The notes under the pieces were generated by a model. It made no database searches. It was not told the origin of the DNA and worked only from the letters and a program-made list of their open reading frames with translations. This document shows positions 19,574 to 26,854 of a stretch of 64,000 bases of DNA, one piece after another. Each line of letters begins with the position of its first letter. The first letter of the stretch is position 1. Source of the DNA: Thiogranum sp. (GTDB taxonomy: Bacteria; Pseudomonadota; Gammaproteobacteria; DSM-19610); assembly GCA_030148805.1 (NCBI GenBank), contig JASBSS010000035.1:372001-436000 (forward strand), in the 5' to 3' direction. Both the position numbers and the translations under genes were made by a program.

Positions 19574-20971
19574 TCAAGAACCCGGACGCGCCGCCTTCGG
19601 GCGGCGGGACGCGCGCGCTTGCTGGGGCCGTTTGTGTTGGCCGGTGGTTTGCGTCGAGTTGCCGGTGGCTCCTGCGGACTTGCGCCGACTGTGTTTTGAG
19701 CCGCGGGTTTCTTGTTGCCCGCTCGTATGCCCTCCCGGTCGGGACGCGGCGTCGCCGCCGCGCTTGGCGCGCGCGGGACGCGCCGCTCGCGGTTTGAACA
19801 CCGGCTCGGCGCGGATTGAAGGGTCGGGGGCGAATCCCTCGATCACCTCCTTGGGAATTTCCTGCTGGATGAGCTTTTCGATGCCCCGCAAGAACGCATG
19901 CTCGTCGATACAGACCAGGGAGATCGCTTCACCGGCGTTTCCGGCGCGACCGGTACGTCCGATCCGATGCACATAGTCTTCGGCGATGTTGGGCAATTCG
20001 AAATTGACCACGTGCGGCAGTTGGTCGATGTCCAGACCGCGCGCGGCGATATCGGTGGCCACCAGCACCCGCACCGCGCCGCGTTTGAAATCGGCCAGGG
20101 CGCGGGTGCGCGCGCCCTGGCTCTTGTTGCCGTGGATCGCCGCGGCGCTGATGCCGTCTTTTTCGAGCTGGGCGGCGAGGCGATTGGCGCCGTGCTTGGT
20201 GCGGGTGAACACCAGCACCTGATGCCAGTTCCTCGAACCGATCAAATAGGCCAACAACTGCGCCTTGCGTACCCGGTCCACCGGGTGCACCCGTTGTGCC
20301 ACCGTCTCCACCGCGGTGTTGCGGCGGGCGACTTCGATCGGGACGGGGTCGTGCAGCAGGCCGTTGGCCAGGGCGCGGATTTCATCCGAGAAAGTCGCCG
20401 AAAACAGCAGATTCTGCCGTCCCCCGCGGCCGTTGGGCGGGAGCAGGGCGAGAATCTTGCGAATGTCACGAATGAAGCCCATGTCGAGCATGCGGTCGGC
20501 TTCGTCCAGCACCAGGATTTCGAGCCGCGACAAGTCGATGGTTTTCTGGCCGATGTGGTCGAGCAGGCGGCCCGGGGTGGCGGTGAGGATATCCACGCCG
20601 CGGCGCAGTTGCGCAATCTGCGGGTTGATACTCACGCCGCCGAAAATGACCGCCGAGCGCAGCGGCAGATATTTGCCATAGGTGCTGACACTTTCCCCCA
20701 CCTGGGCGGCGAGCTCACGTGTCGGCGTGAGGATAAGCGCGCGCAACGATGCTTTACCGCCACTCGGGCGCGGCTGCTGTTGTAACCGATGCAGCAGCGG
20801 CAGGGTGAACCCCGCCGTCTTGCCGGTGCCGGTCTGCGCGCCGGCCAGCACATCATTGCCTTCGAGGATCACCGGGATCGCCTGGCGCTGTACCGGCGTC
20901 GGTTCGCGATAGCCTTCCTCGGACACAGCACGAACCAGTTCGGCCGTTAGGCCGAGTTGGGAAAACGACAT
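19574..20971 (-). CDS. rhlE: DEAD-box ATP-dependent RNA helicase RhlE
   Basis: This 465-residue RNA helicase is likely involved in ribosome assembly and RNA turnover. All family motifs are present: the Q motif [13 protein letters not shown], Walker A AQTGTGKT (about residues 44-51), [30 protein letters not shown] in [39 protein letters not shown] and [11 protein letters not shown]. The core ends near residue 370 and is followed by a roughly 90-residue basic, low-complexity tail rich in Arg, Lys, Gly and Ser, common in RhlE proteins and used for RNA binding. The start at 20971 has AGGAG upstream. An inverted repeat in the leader (21126-21161) might fold in its 5' UTR. Confidence 0.93.
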   Translation of the reverse strand: MSFSQLGLTAELVRAVSEEGYREPTPVQRQAIPVILEGNDVLAGAQTGTGKTAGFTLPLLHRLQQQPRPSGGKASLRALILTPTRELAAQVGESVSTYGKYLPLRSAVIFGGVSINPQIAQLRRGVDILTATPGRLLDHIGQKTIDLSRLEILVLDEADRMLDMGFIRDIRKILALLPPNGRGGRQNLLFSATFSDEIRALANGLLHDPVPIEVARRNTAVETVAQRVHPVDRVRKAQLLAYLIGSRNWHQVLVFTRTKHGANRLAAQLEKDGISAAAIHGNKSQGARTRALADFKRGAVRVLVATDIAARGLDIDQLPHVVNFELPNIAEDYVHRIGRTGRAGNAGEAISLVCIDEHAFLRGIEKLIQQEIPKEVIEGFAPDPSIRAEPVFKPRAARPARAKRGGDAASRPGGHTSGQQETRGSKHSRRKSAGATGNSTQTTGQHKRPQQARASRRPKAARPGS

Positions 20972-21433
20972 CTTGGATATTGCTCCTGGAATGGCCTGTC
21001 CGGCTGAGGCCGGGTCGGTCTAGGCGGGATTCACATTGGGTAAATGGGATCGGGGCGGGCCGAGGGGCGTCGCCGCGATGTCACGACGCTGACCGAAGGG
21101 CGCCGGAAGTCGCGCATTGTAGCAGGCCGGAACTTTCGTCGCCGGCTTTTTTTGTTCCGGCGTTAAAGTCCGACGCAATCTCTGCCGAGAAGGGCGGGGC
21201 TGAAAAAAGCTTTTGTAATCAAAGATATTTAAACGATAACTTAACACTTGAAAGGAACTTGATATGAAATTGCAAAATTGTTCAAGCAAGGGGCATGGCG
21301 AGACGGGATCGGCGGTTTACCCGCCTCCGGCCGCACTAATCTGGGGCAAATTCCATTCTAATGGTTTCATGGCGACGCGGCGAAAAGCGCGGCCTGCGCA
21401 AGCGATCGCCGCCGCGGGGAAAGGAGGTGGGTC
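20972..21433. other. Intergenic region between rhlE and the chemoreceptor gene
   Basis: These 462 bases hold no convincing gene. They contain the inverted repeat at 21126-21161, an AT-rich patch at 21206-21265 that is a candidate promoter area for the downstream chemoreceptor gene, and a perfect AAAGGAGGT ribosome-binding site just before 21434. A sigma-28 flagellar promoter pattern was looked for and not found. Confidence 0.5.
21126..21161 (-). promoter_or_regulatory. Inverted repeat in the rhlE upstream region
   Basis: GCCGGAAC (21126-21133) and GTTCCGGC (21154-21161) are exact complements, separated by 20 nt that include GCCGGC and a T7 run. If transcription of rhlE starts beyond it, the element would fold in a long 5' leader. 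As plus-strand DNA it also resembles a weak terminator (CCGG stem then T7), but no plus-strand gene precedes it. Confidence 0.35.
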
Positions 21434-23080
21434 ATGGCTTGGCTGAATCACCTTTCTCTGCGCACCAAACTGCTGATACCCATCGCCATCGTGGCCCTGG
21501 CGTTATTGAGTTTGATGCTGGTGTCGTTGCGCGAGACTGGCAGCATCAATCTCAAGTCGCGTGAAATCGCCCGGATTCACCTGCCCAATGTCGACGCGCT
21601 GATGCACGCCGATCGCGATCTTTACCATGCGCTGGCCGCAGAACGCAGCCTGATGTTCGCCGACGCGCAGTCGGCCGAATTCGCGGGGCTGAAAGCGGAA
21701 TACGAAGAAAGCGTGCAACGGGCGGGCGCCCGCCTGGAGGAGTATTCCCAGCGTTCGACGGACCCGAACACGCGCGCCACCGTGGCGCAGTTCCGCCAAC
21801 TCCACGCCGCCTGGGCAAAAGCGAGCCACCAGGTCGTGGCGGACCTGGCCCGCGGTGACACCGCGGGACACGACCAGGCGGTGGCGCTGAGTTTTGGTGA
21901 TGCCAGCCGCCTGTTCGCTGACATGCACGGGGTTCTCAAGGGATTGATCCAGGACGAACTCAGGCTTACGGATGCCGCCCGCCAGCGAAGCGACGAGGTG
22001 GTGGACGAGGGGCGGCGGGTGATTCTGGTGGCAGGCGTCGGTGGGTTGATGATCTGCGTTGCGTTGCTGTGGATTTTCCCCTCGTTGATCCTGGGGCCGA
22101 TCCGCAGACTGATCGGTCATACGCAGGACATCGCCGAAGGTGACGGCGATCTCAGCGTGCGCCTGGAGCACGACTCGGGCGACGAGTTGGGGATGCTGGC
22201 CGCGGCGTTCAACCGCTTCCTTGAGAAACTCCACGGCACGGTCAGTCAGGTGGTCACGGCGGCCAACGAGTTGGACGTCGCCGCGGTGAGGCTCGCCGGG
22301 GTGGCCGAGGAAAGCAACCGCGCCGTGGGCTCGCAGCTGGGCGAGATCGATCAGGTGGCCACGGCGATGAACCAAATGACCGCCACCATCCACGAGGTGG
22401 CGGCCAATGCCGCCAACGCCGCCGAGGGGGCCGGCGAAGCCGACAGCCAGGCCCGCCTGGGTCAGAGCGTGGTGAGCGAAGCGTTGCAGGTGATCCAGGA
22501 ACTGGCCGCCGAGGTGCAGGACAGCGCGGGCGTGATCCAGCAGCTCGAAAGCGAAAGCGCGGACATCGGCGCGGTGTTGGATGTTATTCGCGGCATCGCC
22601 GAGCAGACCAACCTGTTGGCCCTGAACGCCGCCATCGAGGCGGCGCGCGCCGGCGATCAGGGCCGGGGCTTTGCGGTGGTCGCCGACGAGGTGCGTACGC
22701 TGGCCTCGAGAACCCAGGATTCGACCGGGGAGATCCAGACGATCATCCAATCGCTGCAGAATCGTGCCGCCGCCGCCGCCCAGGCGATGGCCGCCGGCTG
22801 CGCCAAAGCCGAAATCAGCGTCGCCAAGGCGGGCGCCGCTGGTGAGTCGTTGGCCGGCATTGCCCGTGCGGTCGCCAAAATCAACGACATGAATACTCAG
22901 ATCGCCAGCGCCGCGGAGGAGCAAAGCGCCGTCAGCGAGGAGATCAATCGCAACACGGTGAGTATCCATGATCTGGCCGAGCGTTCCGCGGTGGCGGGTA
23001 AACAGACCGCTGAGGAAGCCGTGCAGCTGGAAAAACTGGCCGGAGAGGTGAAACAACGGATGCAACAGTTCAAGCTGTAA
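21434..23080 (+). CDS. Methyl-accepting chemotaxis protein with four-helix-bundle sensor
   Basis: This 548-residue transmembrane chemoreceptor should signal through CheA/CheW. TM1 spans about residues 13-33 ([20 protein letters not shown]), a helical 4HB-type sensor region follows to about 195, and TM2 lies near 198-218 ([20 protein letters not shown]). A HAMP domain follows ([23 protein letters not shown]), then the long coiled-coil signalling domain with the conserved hairpin tip [20 protein letters not shown] and [15 protein letters not shown]. The start at 21434 is fixed by a perfect AAAGGAGGT. The C-terminus lacks an obvious CheR-binding pentapeptide. No che or flagellar genes are near, and the ligand is unknown. 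Confidence 0.93.
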   Translation: MAWLNHLSLRTKLLIPIAIVALALLSLMLVSLRETGSINLKSREIARIHLPNVDALMHADRDLYHALAAERSLMFADAQSAEFAGLKAEYEESVQRAGARLEEYSQRSTDPNTRATVAQFRQLHAAWAKASHQVVADLARGDTAGHDQAVALSFGDASRLFADMHGVLKGLIQDELRLTDAARQRSDEVVDEGRRVILVAGVGGLMICVALLWIFPSLILGPIRRLIGHTQDIAEGDGDLSVRLEHDSGDELGMLAAAFNRFLEKLHGTVSQVVTAANELDVAAVRLAGVAEESNRAVGSQLGEIDQVATAMNQMTATIHEVAANAANAAEGAGEADSQARLGQSVVSEALQVIQELAAEVQDSAGVIQQLESESADIGAVLDVIRGIAEQTNLLALNAAIEAARAGDQGRGFAVVADEVRTLASRTQDSTGEIQTIIQSLQNRAAAAAQAMAAGCAKAEISVAKAGAAGESLAGIARAVAKINDMNTQIASAAEEQSAVSEEINRNTVSIHDLAERSAVAGKQTAEEAVQLEKLAGEVKQRMQQFKL

Positions 23081-23128
23081 GCGGGAGCGGGGTCTTTGGG
23101 GCCGCCAGTGGTCGGCCCAAAAGACCTC

Positions 23129-24607
23129 TCAATAGGGACCGGCGCGCGCATGATCCAGCCGGCGGACGAAGTCCCCCATGATGATGCGGTACAGTTCGTC
23201 GTCCAGATAAGCGTCTTCCACGCCGCTGTCGATCGAGGGGTTGTCGTTGATCTCGATGACCACCGAGCGCTGACCGCTGGTTTTGATGTCGACACCGAAC
23301 AGGCCGTCGCCGATCAGGCGCGCGGCGCGGGTGGCGATTTTGCATACCTCGCGCGGCACATGCTGAATACCGACGGTCTCGGAGTTGCCGCTGCGGTATT
23401 TGTTGGCCGCATGGTTGTAGATCTGCCAATGGCCGCGCGCCATGTGGTACTTGCAGGCGTAGATGGGCCGGTGGTTGAGAATCCCGATCCGCCAGTCGTA
23501 ATCGGTGGGCATGAATTCCTGCAACAGAACGATGGCCGAGCGCTTGAACATGTTCTCCACGCCCTGCTGCAGCTCCTCGGCGCTGTCGGCCTTCTCCACG
23601 CCGATGGAAAACGACCCGTCGGGGATCTTCATGATCAGCGGAAAGCCCATTTCCGCTTCGATCTGGGCGTAGTCCACCGGTTGTTCGCGTAACAGCAACT
23701 GGGTCACCGGCTGCGCAATGTTGTGGGTATCGAGCAATTCGTTGAGAAAGACCTTGTTCGAGCAGCGCAGAATGGCATCCGGCGCGTCGATGACGGTCAG
23801 GCCTTCGTGTTCGGCGTGTTTGGCGAAGCGATAGGTGTGGTGATTAACCGCCGTGGTCTCGCGGATGAACAAGGCGTCGTATTCCGCCAGGCGGCCGAAA
23901 TCATCGGGGGTGATCAGCTCCACGTCCAGGCCGAGCTTGTTGCCGGCGCGAATGAACTTGTTCAGCGCCGTGCGGTTGCTTGGCGGCAGCGCCTCGTCGG
24001 GATTGTGCAGAATGGCCAGGTCGTAGCGGTTGCGACGGCGCAGGCGGGGGCGGCGCCAGACGCGTTTGCAGAAGGCGTCCAGGCTGTCGCCAAACAGCGT
24101 CTGCTCGGCATTGTCGAGTTCCTGCAGATCGCCAAAGCGTACCGCGACCACTTTCCACTCGGGCGTGCCGGACAGCTGAACCCGCAGAATCGGGGCGCTG
24201 TAGCGCTCGAACAGCGAACGGGCGAAGGCCGCCAGTTCGGGGACGTCGCACTTGCCGAAAACGATCAGCAGCTCCAGGCTGTCGACGTCGGTCATGCCGA
24301 GTTTGCGCAGATAGGCCTCGATGGCGCGCTCGAGCTCGTTGTCGAACAGACGATAGTGGGCGAAGTTGTGCAGGTCGTTGATGGTGCTGACCGAGGGGAT
24401 GACCTTCTCGCCCCTGGCTTCGCCCAGCAACGAGCAATAGTAGCCGGTGCCCAGATATTCAAGGCCGCTGCAGAGGTTGATTATGTAGCCGGGTTTTTGC
24501 TCCGTTTGCGTCTGTTGCAGGTAGTCCTGCGCCGTAATGACGTTTTCGCTGGGGTAGTAGGGTGACCACGCCGCGGCATCATCGACGATGATGCGGAATT
24601 GTTTCAT
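23129..24607 (-). CDS. RimK-like ATP-grasp ligase with N-terminal RLAN domain
   Basis: This 492-residue cytoplasmic enzyme has an N-terminal RLAN-type domain (about residues 1-200; start QFRIIVDDAAAWSPYYPSEN) and a C-terminal RimK-like ATP-grasp domain (about 205-480). ATP-grasp landmarks include FIRETTAVNHHTYRFAKHAE, the lysine of PLIMKIPDGSFSIG, LLQEFMPTDYDWRIGIL and the Mg-binding VVIEINDNPSIDSG. Such enzymes form an amide bond between a carboxylate activated by ATP and an amine, for example adding amino acids to a peptide or protein tail. Its substrate is unknown. It is divergent from the GNAT-peptidase fusion at 24829, a pairing I recall from comparative genomics of ATP-grasp systems, so the two probably act on a common substrate. 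Confidence 0.88.
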   Translation of the reverse strand: MKQFRIIVDDAAAWSPYYPSENVITAQDYLQQTQTEQKPGYIINLCSGLEYLGTGYYCSLLGEARGEKVIPSVSTINDLHNFAHYRLFDNELERAIEAYLRKLGMTDVDSLELLIVFGKCDVPELAAFARSLFERYSAPILRVQLSGTPEWKVVAVRFGDLQELDNAEQTLFGDSLDAFCKRVWRRPRLRRRNRYDLAILHNPDEALPPSNRTALNKFIRAGNKLGLDVELITPDDFGRLAEYDALFIRETTAVNHHTYRFAKHAEHEGLTVIDAPDAILRCSNKVFLNELLDTHNIAQPVTQLLLREQPVDYAQIEAEMGFPLIMKIPDGSFSIGVEKADSAEELQQGVENMFKRSAIVLLQEFMPTDYDWRIGILNHRPIYACKYHMARGHWQIYNHAANKYRSGNSETVGIQHVPREVCKIATRAARLIGDGLFGVDIKTSGQRSVVIEINDNPSIDSGVEDAYLDDELYRIIMGDFVRRLDHARAGPY

Positions 24608-24828
24608 CGAATTCGGAGCGCCTCGTGAGGGTTGTCGACGGCGGCAAATGTCGCACCAAAGCAGGCTGTAGGCAAGCGCTTTTGCCTCTGGCCGGGGTAC
24701 TCGCCGCCGCCGGCCGCAGCGAGGTCCACGCCCGCCGGGCCGGCGGTGGTCTTCACGGCGCGAAAAATCACTTCCATAGGGCCCGGTTCAGGCGGCATTA
24801 TGCGCTATCGGACCCAAGTTCTTTACCC

Positions 24829-25971
24829 ATGATTCGTACAGCGACCCTGGATGATCTCGACGCATTGCTGTCGCTCGAGGAACAATGCTTCGAGGAAGAC
24901 CGCATCAGCCGCCGTCAGTTCCGCCATCTGCTCACGCGCGCCAACGCCACTGTGCTGGTCGAGACCGGCGAGGCCGGGACGCTGTTGGGCGATGCCGTCG
25001 TGTTGTTCTCGCGCGCCACCTCGGTGGCGCGGCTTTATTCGCTGGCGGTGGCGCCGCAGGCGCGCGGCCAGGGGGTGGCCACCGCCCTGGTGCACGCCGC
25101 CGAACAGGCGGCCTGGGCCAAGCACCGCGCCTATATCCGGCTGGAAGTGCGCAAGGACAACCAACGGGCGATGGCGCTCTACGAGCGCCTCGGTTACCGC
25201 CGCTTCGGCGAATGGGCCGACTATTACGATGATCACGCCGACGCCTGGCGCTACGAGAAATCCTTGTCGCCGGAACTGCGGCCTTCACTGCGCGAGGTCG
25301 TGTGGTACGAGCAGAGCCTGGAGTTCACCTGCGGTCCGGCGGCCCTGATGATGGCCATGGCCACGCTCGACCCGGCGCTCAAGCCCAGCCGCAAACTGGA
25401 ACTGCGCCTGTGGCGGGAGGCGACCACGGTGTTCATGACGGCCGGGCACGGCGGCTGCGGTCCCTACGGCCTGGCGCTGGCGGCGGCCCAACGCGGCTTC
25501 GATGTGCGGGTGTATGTCAGCGGCAAGGGCGTGCATCTGGTGGACTCGGTGCGCGGCGAGGACAAAAAGGAAGTGATGCGCCTGGTCCAGGAAGACATGC
25601 GCGACCAGCTGCGCGCCCTGCAGGTGCCGGTGATCCATGCCGCCGTGTCGCTGAAGAAAATGGAGGCGGAATTTACCGCCGGCGCCATCCCCCTGGTATT
25701 GATCTCCTCGTGGCAGATCTACGGCGAACGCTTTCCCCACTGGGTGGTGGTCAGCGGCTTCGACGCCAGCTTCGTCTACGTGAATGATCCCTACGTGGAT
25801 TATGACGCCGGCGAAACCGCGCTGGATTCCATTTCCATGCCCATCGCCCGCGAGCGTTTTGCCGCCATGGCGCGCTATGGGCGGGTGAAACTACAGGCCG
25901 TGGTGATGTTGGCCGCCCGCAGCGACAGTCTGTCGCAGGCCAATGCCCCGGCCAAGTCCATGGCGGAATAG
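24829..25971 (+). CDS. Fusion of GNAT acetyltransferase and C39-like cysteine peptidase
   Basis: This 380-residue cytoplasmic protein has a RimI-like GNAT domain (about residues 1-145) and a peptidase C39-like papain-fold domain (about 150-365). The acetyl-CoA loop is VAPQARGQGVATALV, and the GNAT tail NQRAMALYERLGYRRFGE is present. In the second domain a complete Cys-His-Asp triad is visible: C168 in SLEFTCGPAALMMA, H304 in FPHWVVVSGFD and D320 in YVNDPYVD. The start at 24829 fits the GNAT N-terminus (MIRTATLDDLDALLSLEE), although no good ribosome-binding site precedes it and the frame stays open back to 24625. It is divergent from the RLAN/ATP-grasp gene, suggesting a two-component modification and cleavage system. 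Confidence 0.88.
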   Translation: MIRTATLDDLDALLSLEEQCFEEDRISRRQFRHLLTRANATVLVETGEAGTLLGDAVVLFSRATSVARLYSLAVAPQARGQGVATALVHAAEQAAWAKHRAYIRLEVRKDNQRAMALYERLGYRRFGEWADYYDDHADAWRYEKSLSPELRPSLREVVWYEQSLEFTCGPAALMMAMATLDPALKPSRKLELRLWREATTVFMTAGHGGCGPYGLALAAAQRGFDVRVYVSGKGVHLVDSVRGEDKKEVMRLVQEDMRDQLRALQVPVIHAAVSLKKMEAEFTAGAIPLVLISSWQIYGERFPHWVVVSGFDASFVYVNDPYVDYDAGETALDSISMPIARERFAAMARYGRVKLQAVVMLAARSDSLSQANAPAKSMAE

Positions 25972-25980
25972 CACTAATTT

Positions 25981-26021
25981 AATATCGTTATTCTCGATAC
26001 TATCCTGCAATAAATATCGTT
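25981..26021. repeat. 9-bp direct repeat AATATCGTT in an AT-rich upstream region
   Basis: AATATCGTT occurs exactly at 25981-25989 and 26013-26021, 32 bp apart (about three helical turns), with a related CGATAC between them. The second copy abuts the putative -35 of the DsrC-like gene, which fits an operator. No known regulator consensus was recognised. Confidence 0.5.
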
Positions 26022-26048
26022 TGTTAAGTATTATATTTCTCTTATACC
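26021..26048 (+). promoter_or_regulatory. Possible promoter of the DsrC-like gene
   Basis: TTGTTA (26021-26026) and TATACC (26043-26048) are spaced 16 bp apart in one of the few AT-rich stretches of the window. Transcription would start about 25 bases before the ATG, giving a short leader with AGGAGA as ribosome-binding site. Confidence 0.4.
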
Positions 26049-26078
26049 CTGTGGGCAAATGCCATTCAGGAGATAGTC

Positions 26079-26444
26079 ATGCCCACTGCTGAGATTTGCC
26101 GAGCCCCTGAGGACACCGCTTTGGAAGAACTCGAGCGCGACGAGGAAGGCTTTCTGCTCGACGCCCAGGATTGGCATTCCGGACTGATCGCGCCGCTGGC
26201 GGCGGAAAGCGGCCTGCCGCTGACGCCCGAGCGCCTGGCGGTCATCCAGTATATCCGCGATTACTTCGAGACCAACATGAGCGTCCCCGAGGCGCGGGTC
26301 CTGTTGAAACATCTGCGCACCACCCTGGGTGAGGAGAAGGCGACGCGACGTTATCTCTATCAGCTTTTTCCGCGCGGTTACGGCCAACAGGCCTGCAAGA
26401 TCGCCGGCATGCGCAAGCCGCGGAAACTGATGCTGGACGTCTGA
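26079..26444 (+). CDS. DsrC/TusE-family protein retaining only the inner cysteine
   Basis: This 121-residue protein shares the DsrC/TusE/RspA fold. Recognisable blocks are DEEGFLLDAQDWHSGLIAPLA, LTPERLAVIQYIRDYFE and the C-terminal arm QLFPRGYGQQACKIAGMRKP. In true DsrC the arm ends KPTGCV, carrying the penultimate cysteine (CysA) that accepts sulfur, plus CysB eleven residues earlier. Here CysB is kept as C106 but the CysA position is L117, and the tail is RKLMLDV. TusE proteins keep CysA, and the regulatory RspA class lacks both, so this is an atypical paralogue. It probably cannot act as a standard two-cysteine sulfur carrier. A redox or regulatory role is inferred. It is convergent with the ferritin-like gene 25 bp away. 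Confidence 0.85.
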   Translation: MPTAEICRAPEDTALEELERDEEGFLLDAQDWHSGLIAPLAAESGLPLTPERLAVIQYIRDYFETNMSVPEARVLLKHLRTTLGEEKATRRYLYQLFPRGYGQQACKIAGMRKPRKLMLDV

Positions 26445-26469
26445 GCCGCGTCCCGGCGTCCGGTGCGGC

Positions 26470-26766
26470 TTATTCGGCCTCCTGGTGGGCGATCGGCGCC
26501 TCGGTGAACAGATAGTCGCGCAGTTCCTTGTCGAGCCGGGAATCGCGCCGGCGCAGCCATTCGAGCACCATCGCCGCGTGTTCCTTTTCCTCGTCGCGGT
26601 TATGCGCCAGAATGGCCTTGAGCTCCGGGTCCTTGCAGGCGTCGACGCGCTGGTTGTACCAGTCGACGGCTTCCAGTTCCTCCATCAAAGAGACAATGGC
26701 GCGGTGGAAATCGCGCGTCTCGTCGCTCAATTCCTCAATCGGTTCGTGATAGCCTTCGTTACTCAT
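26470..26766 (-). CDS. Encapsulated-ferritin-like (EncFtn) protein without cargo tail
   Basis: This 98-residue helical protein closely resembles the encapsulated ferritin described from Rhodospirillum rubrum. The iron-site helix reads SLMEELEAVDWYNQRVDA and the second helix HNRDEEKEHAAMVLEWLRR. The ferroxidase ligands correspond to E30, E60 and H63, with W36 and Y37 also conserved. EncFtn proteins work as annular decamers whose iron centres form between subunits, and are normally packed into an encapsulin shell through a C-terminal targeting peptide. Here the protein ends directly after YLFTEAPIAHQEAE, with no such peptide, and no encapsulin gene is in the window. It may be a free ferroxidase or work with a shell encoded elsewhere. 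Confidence 0.88.
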   Translation of the reverse strand: MSNEGYHEPIEELSDETRDFHRAIVSLMEELEAVDWYNQRVDACKDPELKAILAHNRDEEKEHAAMVLEWLRRRDSRLDKELRDYLFTEAPIAHQEAE

Positions 26767-26854
26767 TACCTAAATCCCTTGTTGGTCGCGAGGTGCGGGA
26801 ACTGTCGACGAAGAATTATACCGCAGACCTCGCGGGCGAGGTACGCTCGGGGTT

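Noticed and set aside
21126-21161. Plus-strand terminator
   Set aside because: A hairpin and T-run are present, but no plus-strand gene lies upstream; a leader structure for rhlE is the better reading.
21264-21446. 60-codon open frame before the chemoreceptor, preceded by AAAGGA
   Set aside because: It overlaps the chemoreceptor start, has no recognisable features and a composition like non-coding DNA; kept only as a remote possibility.
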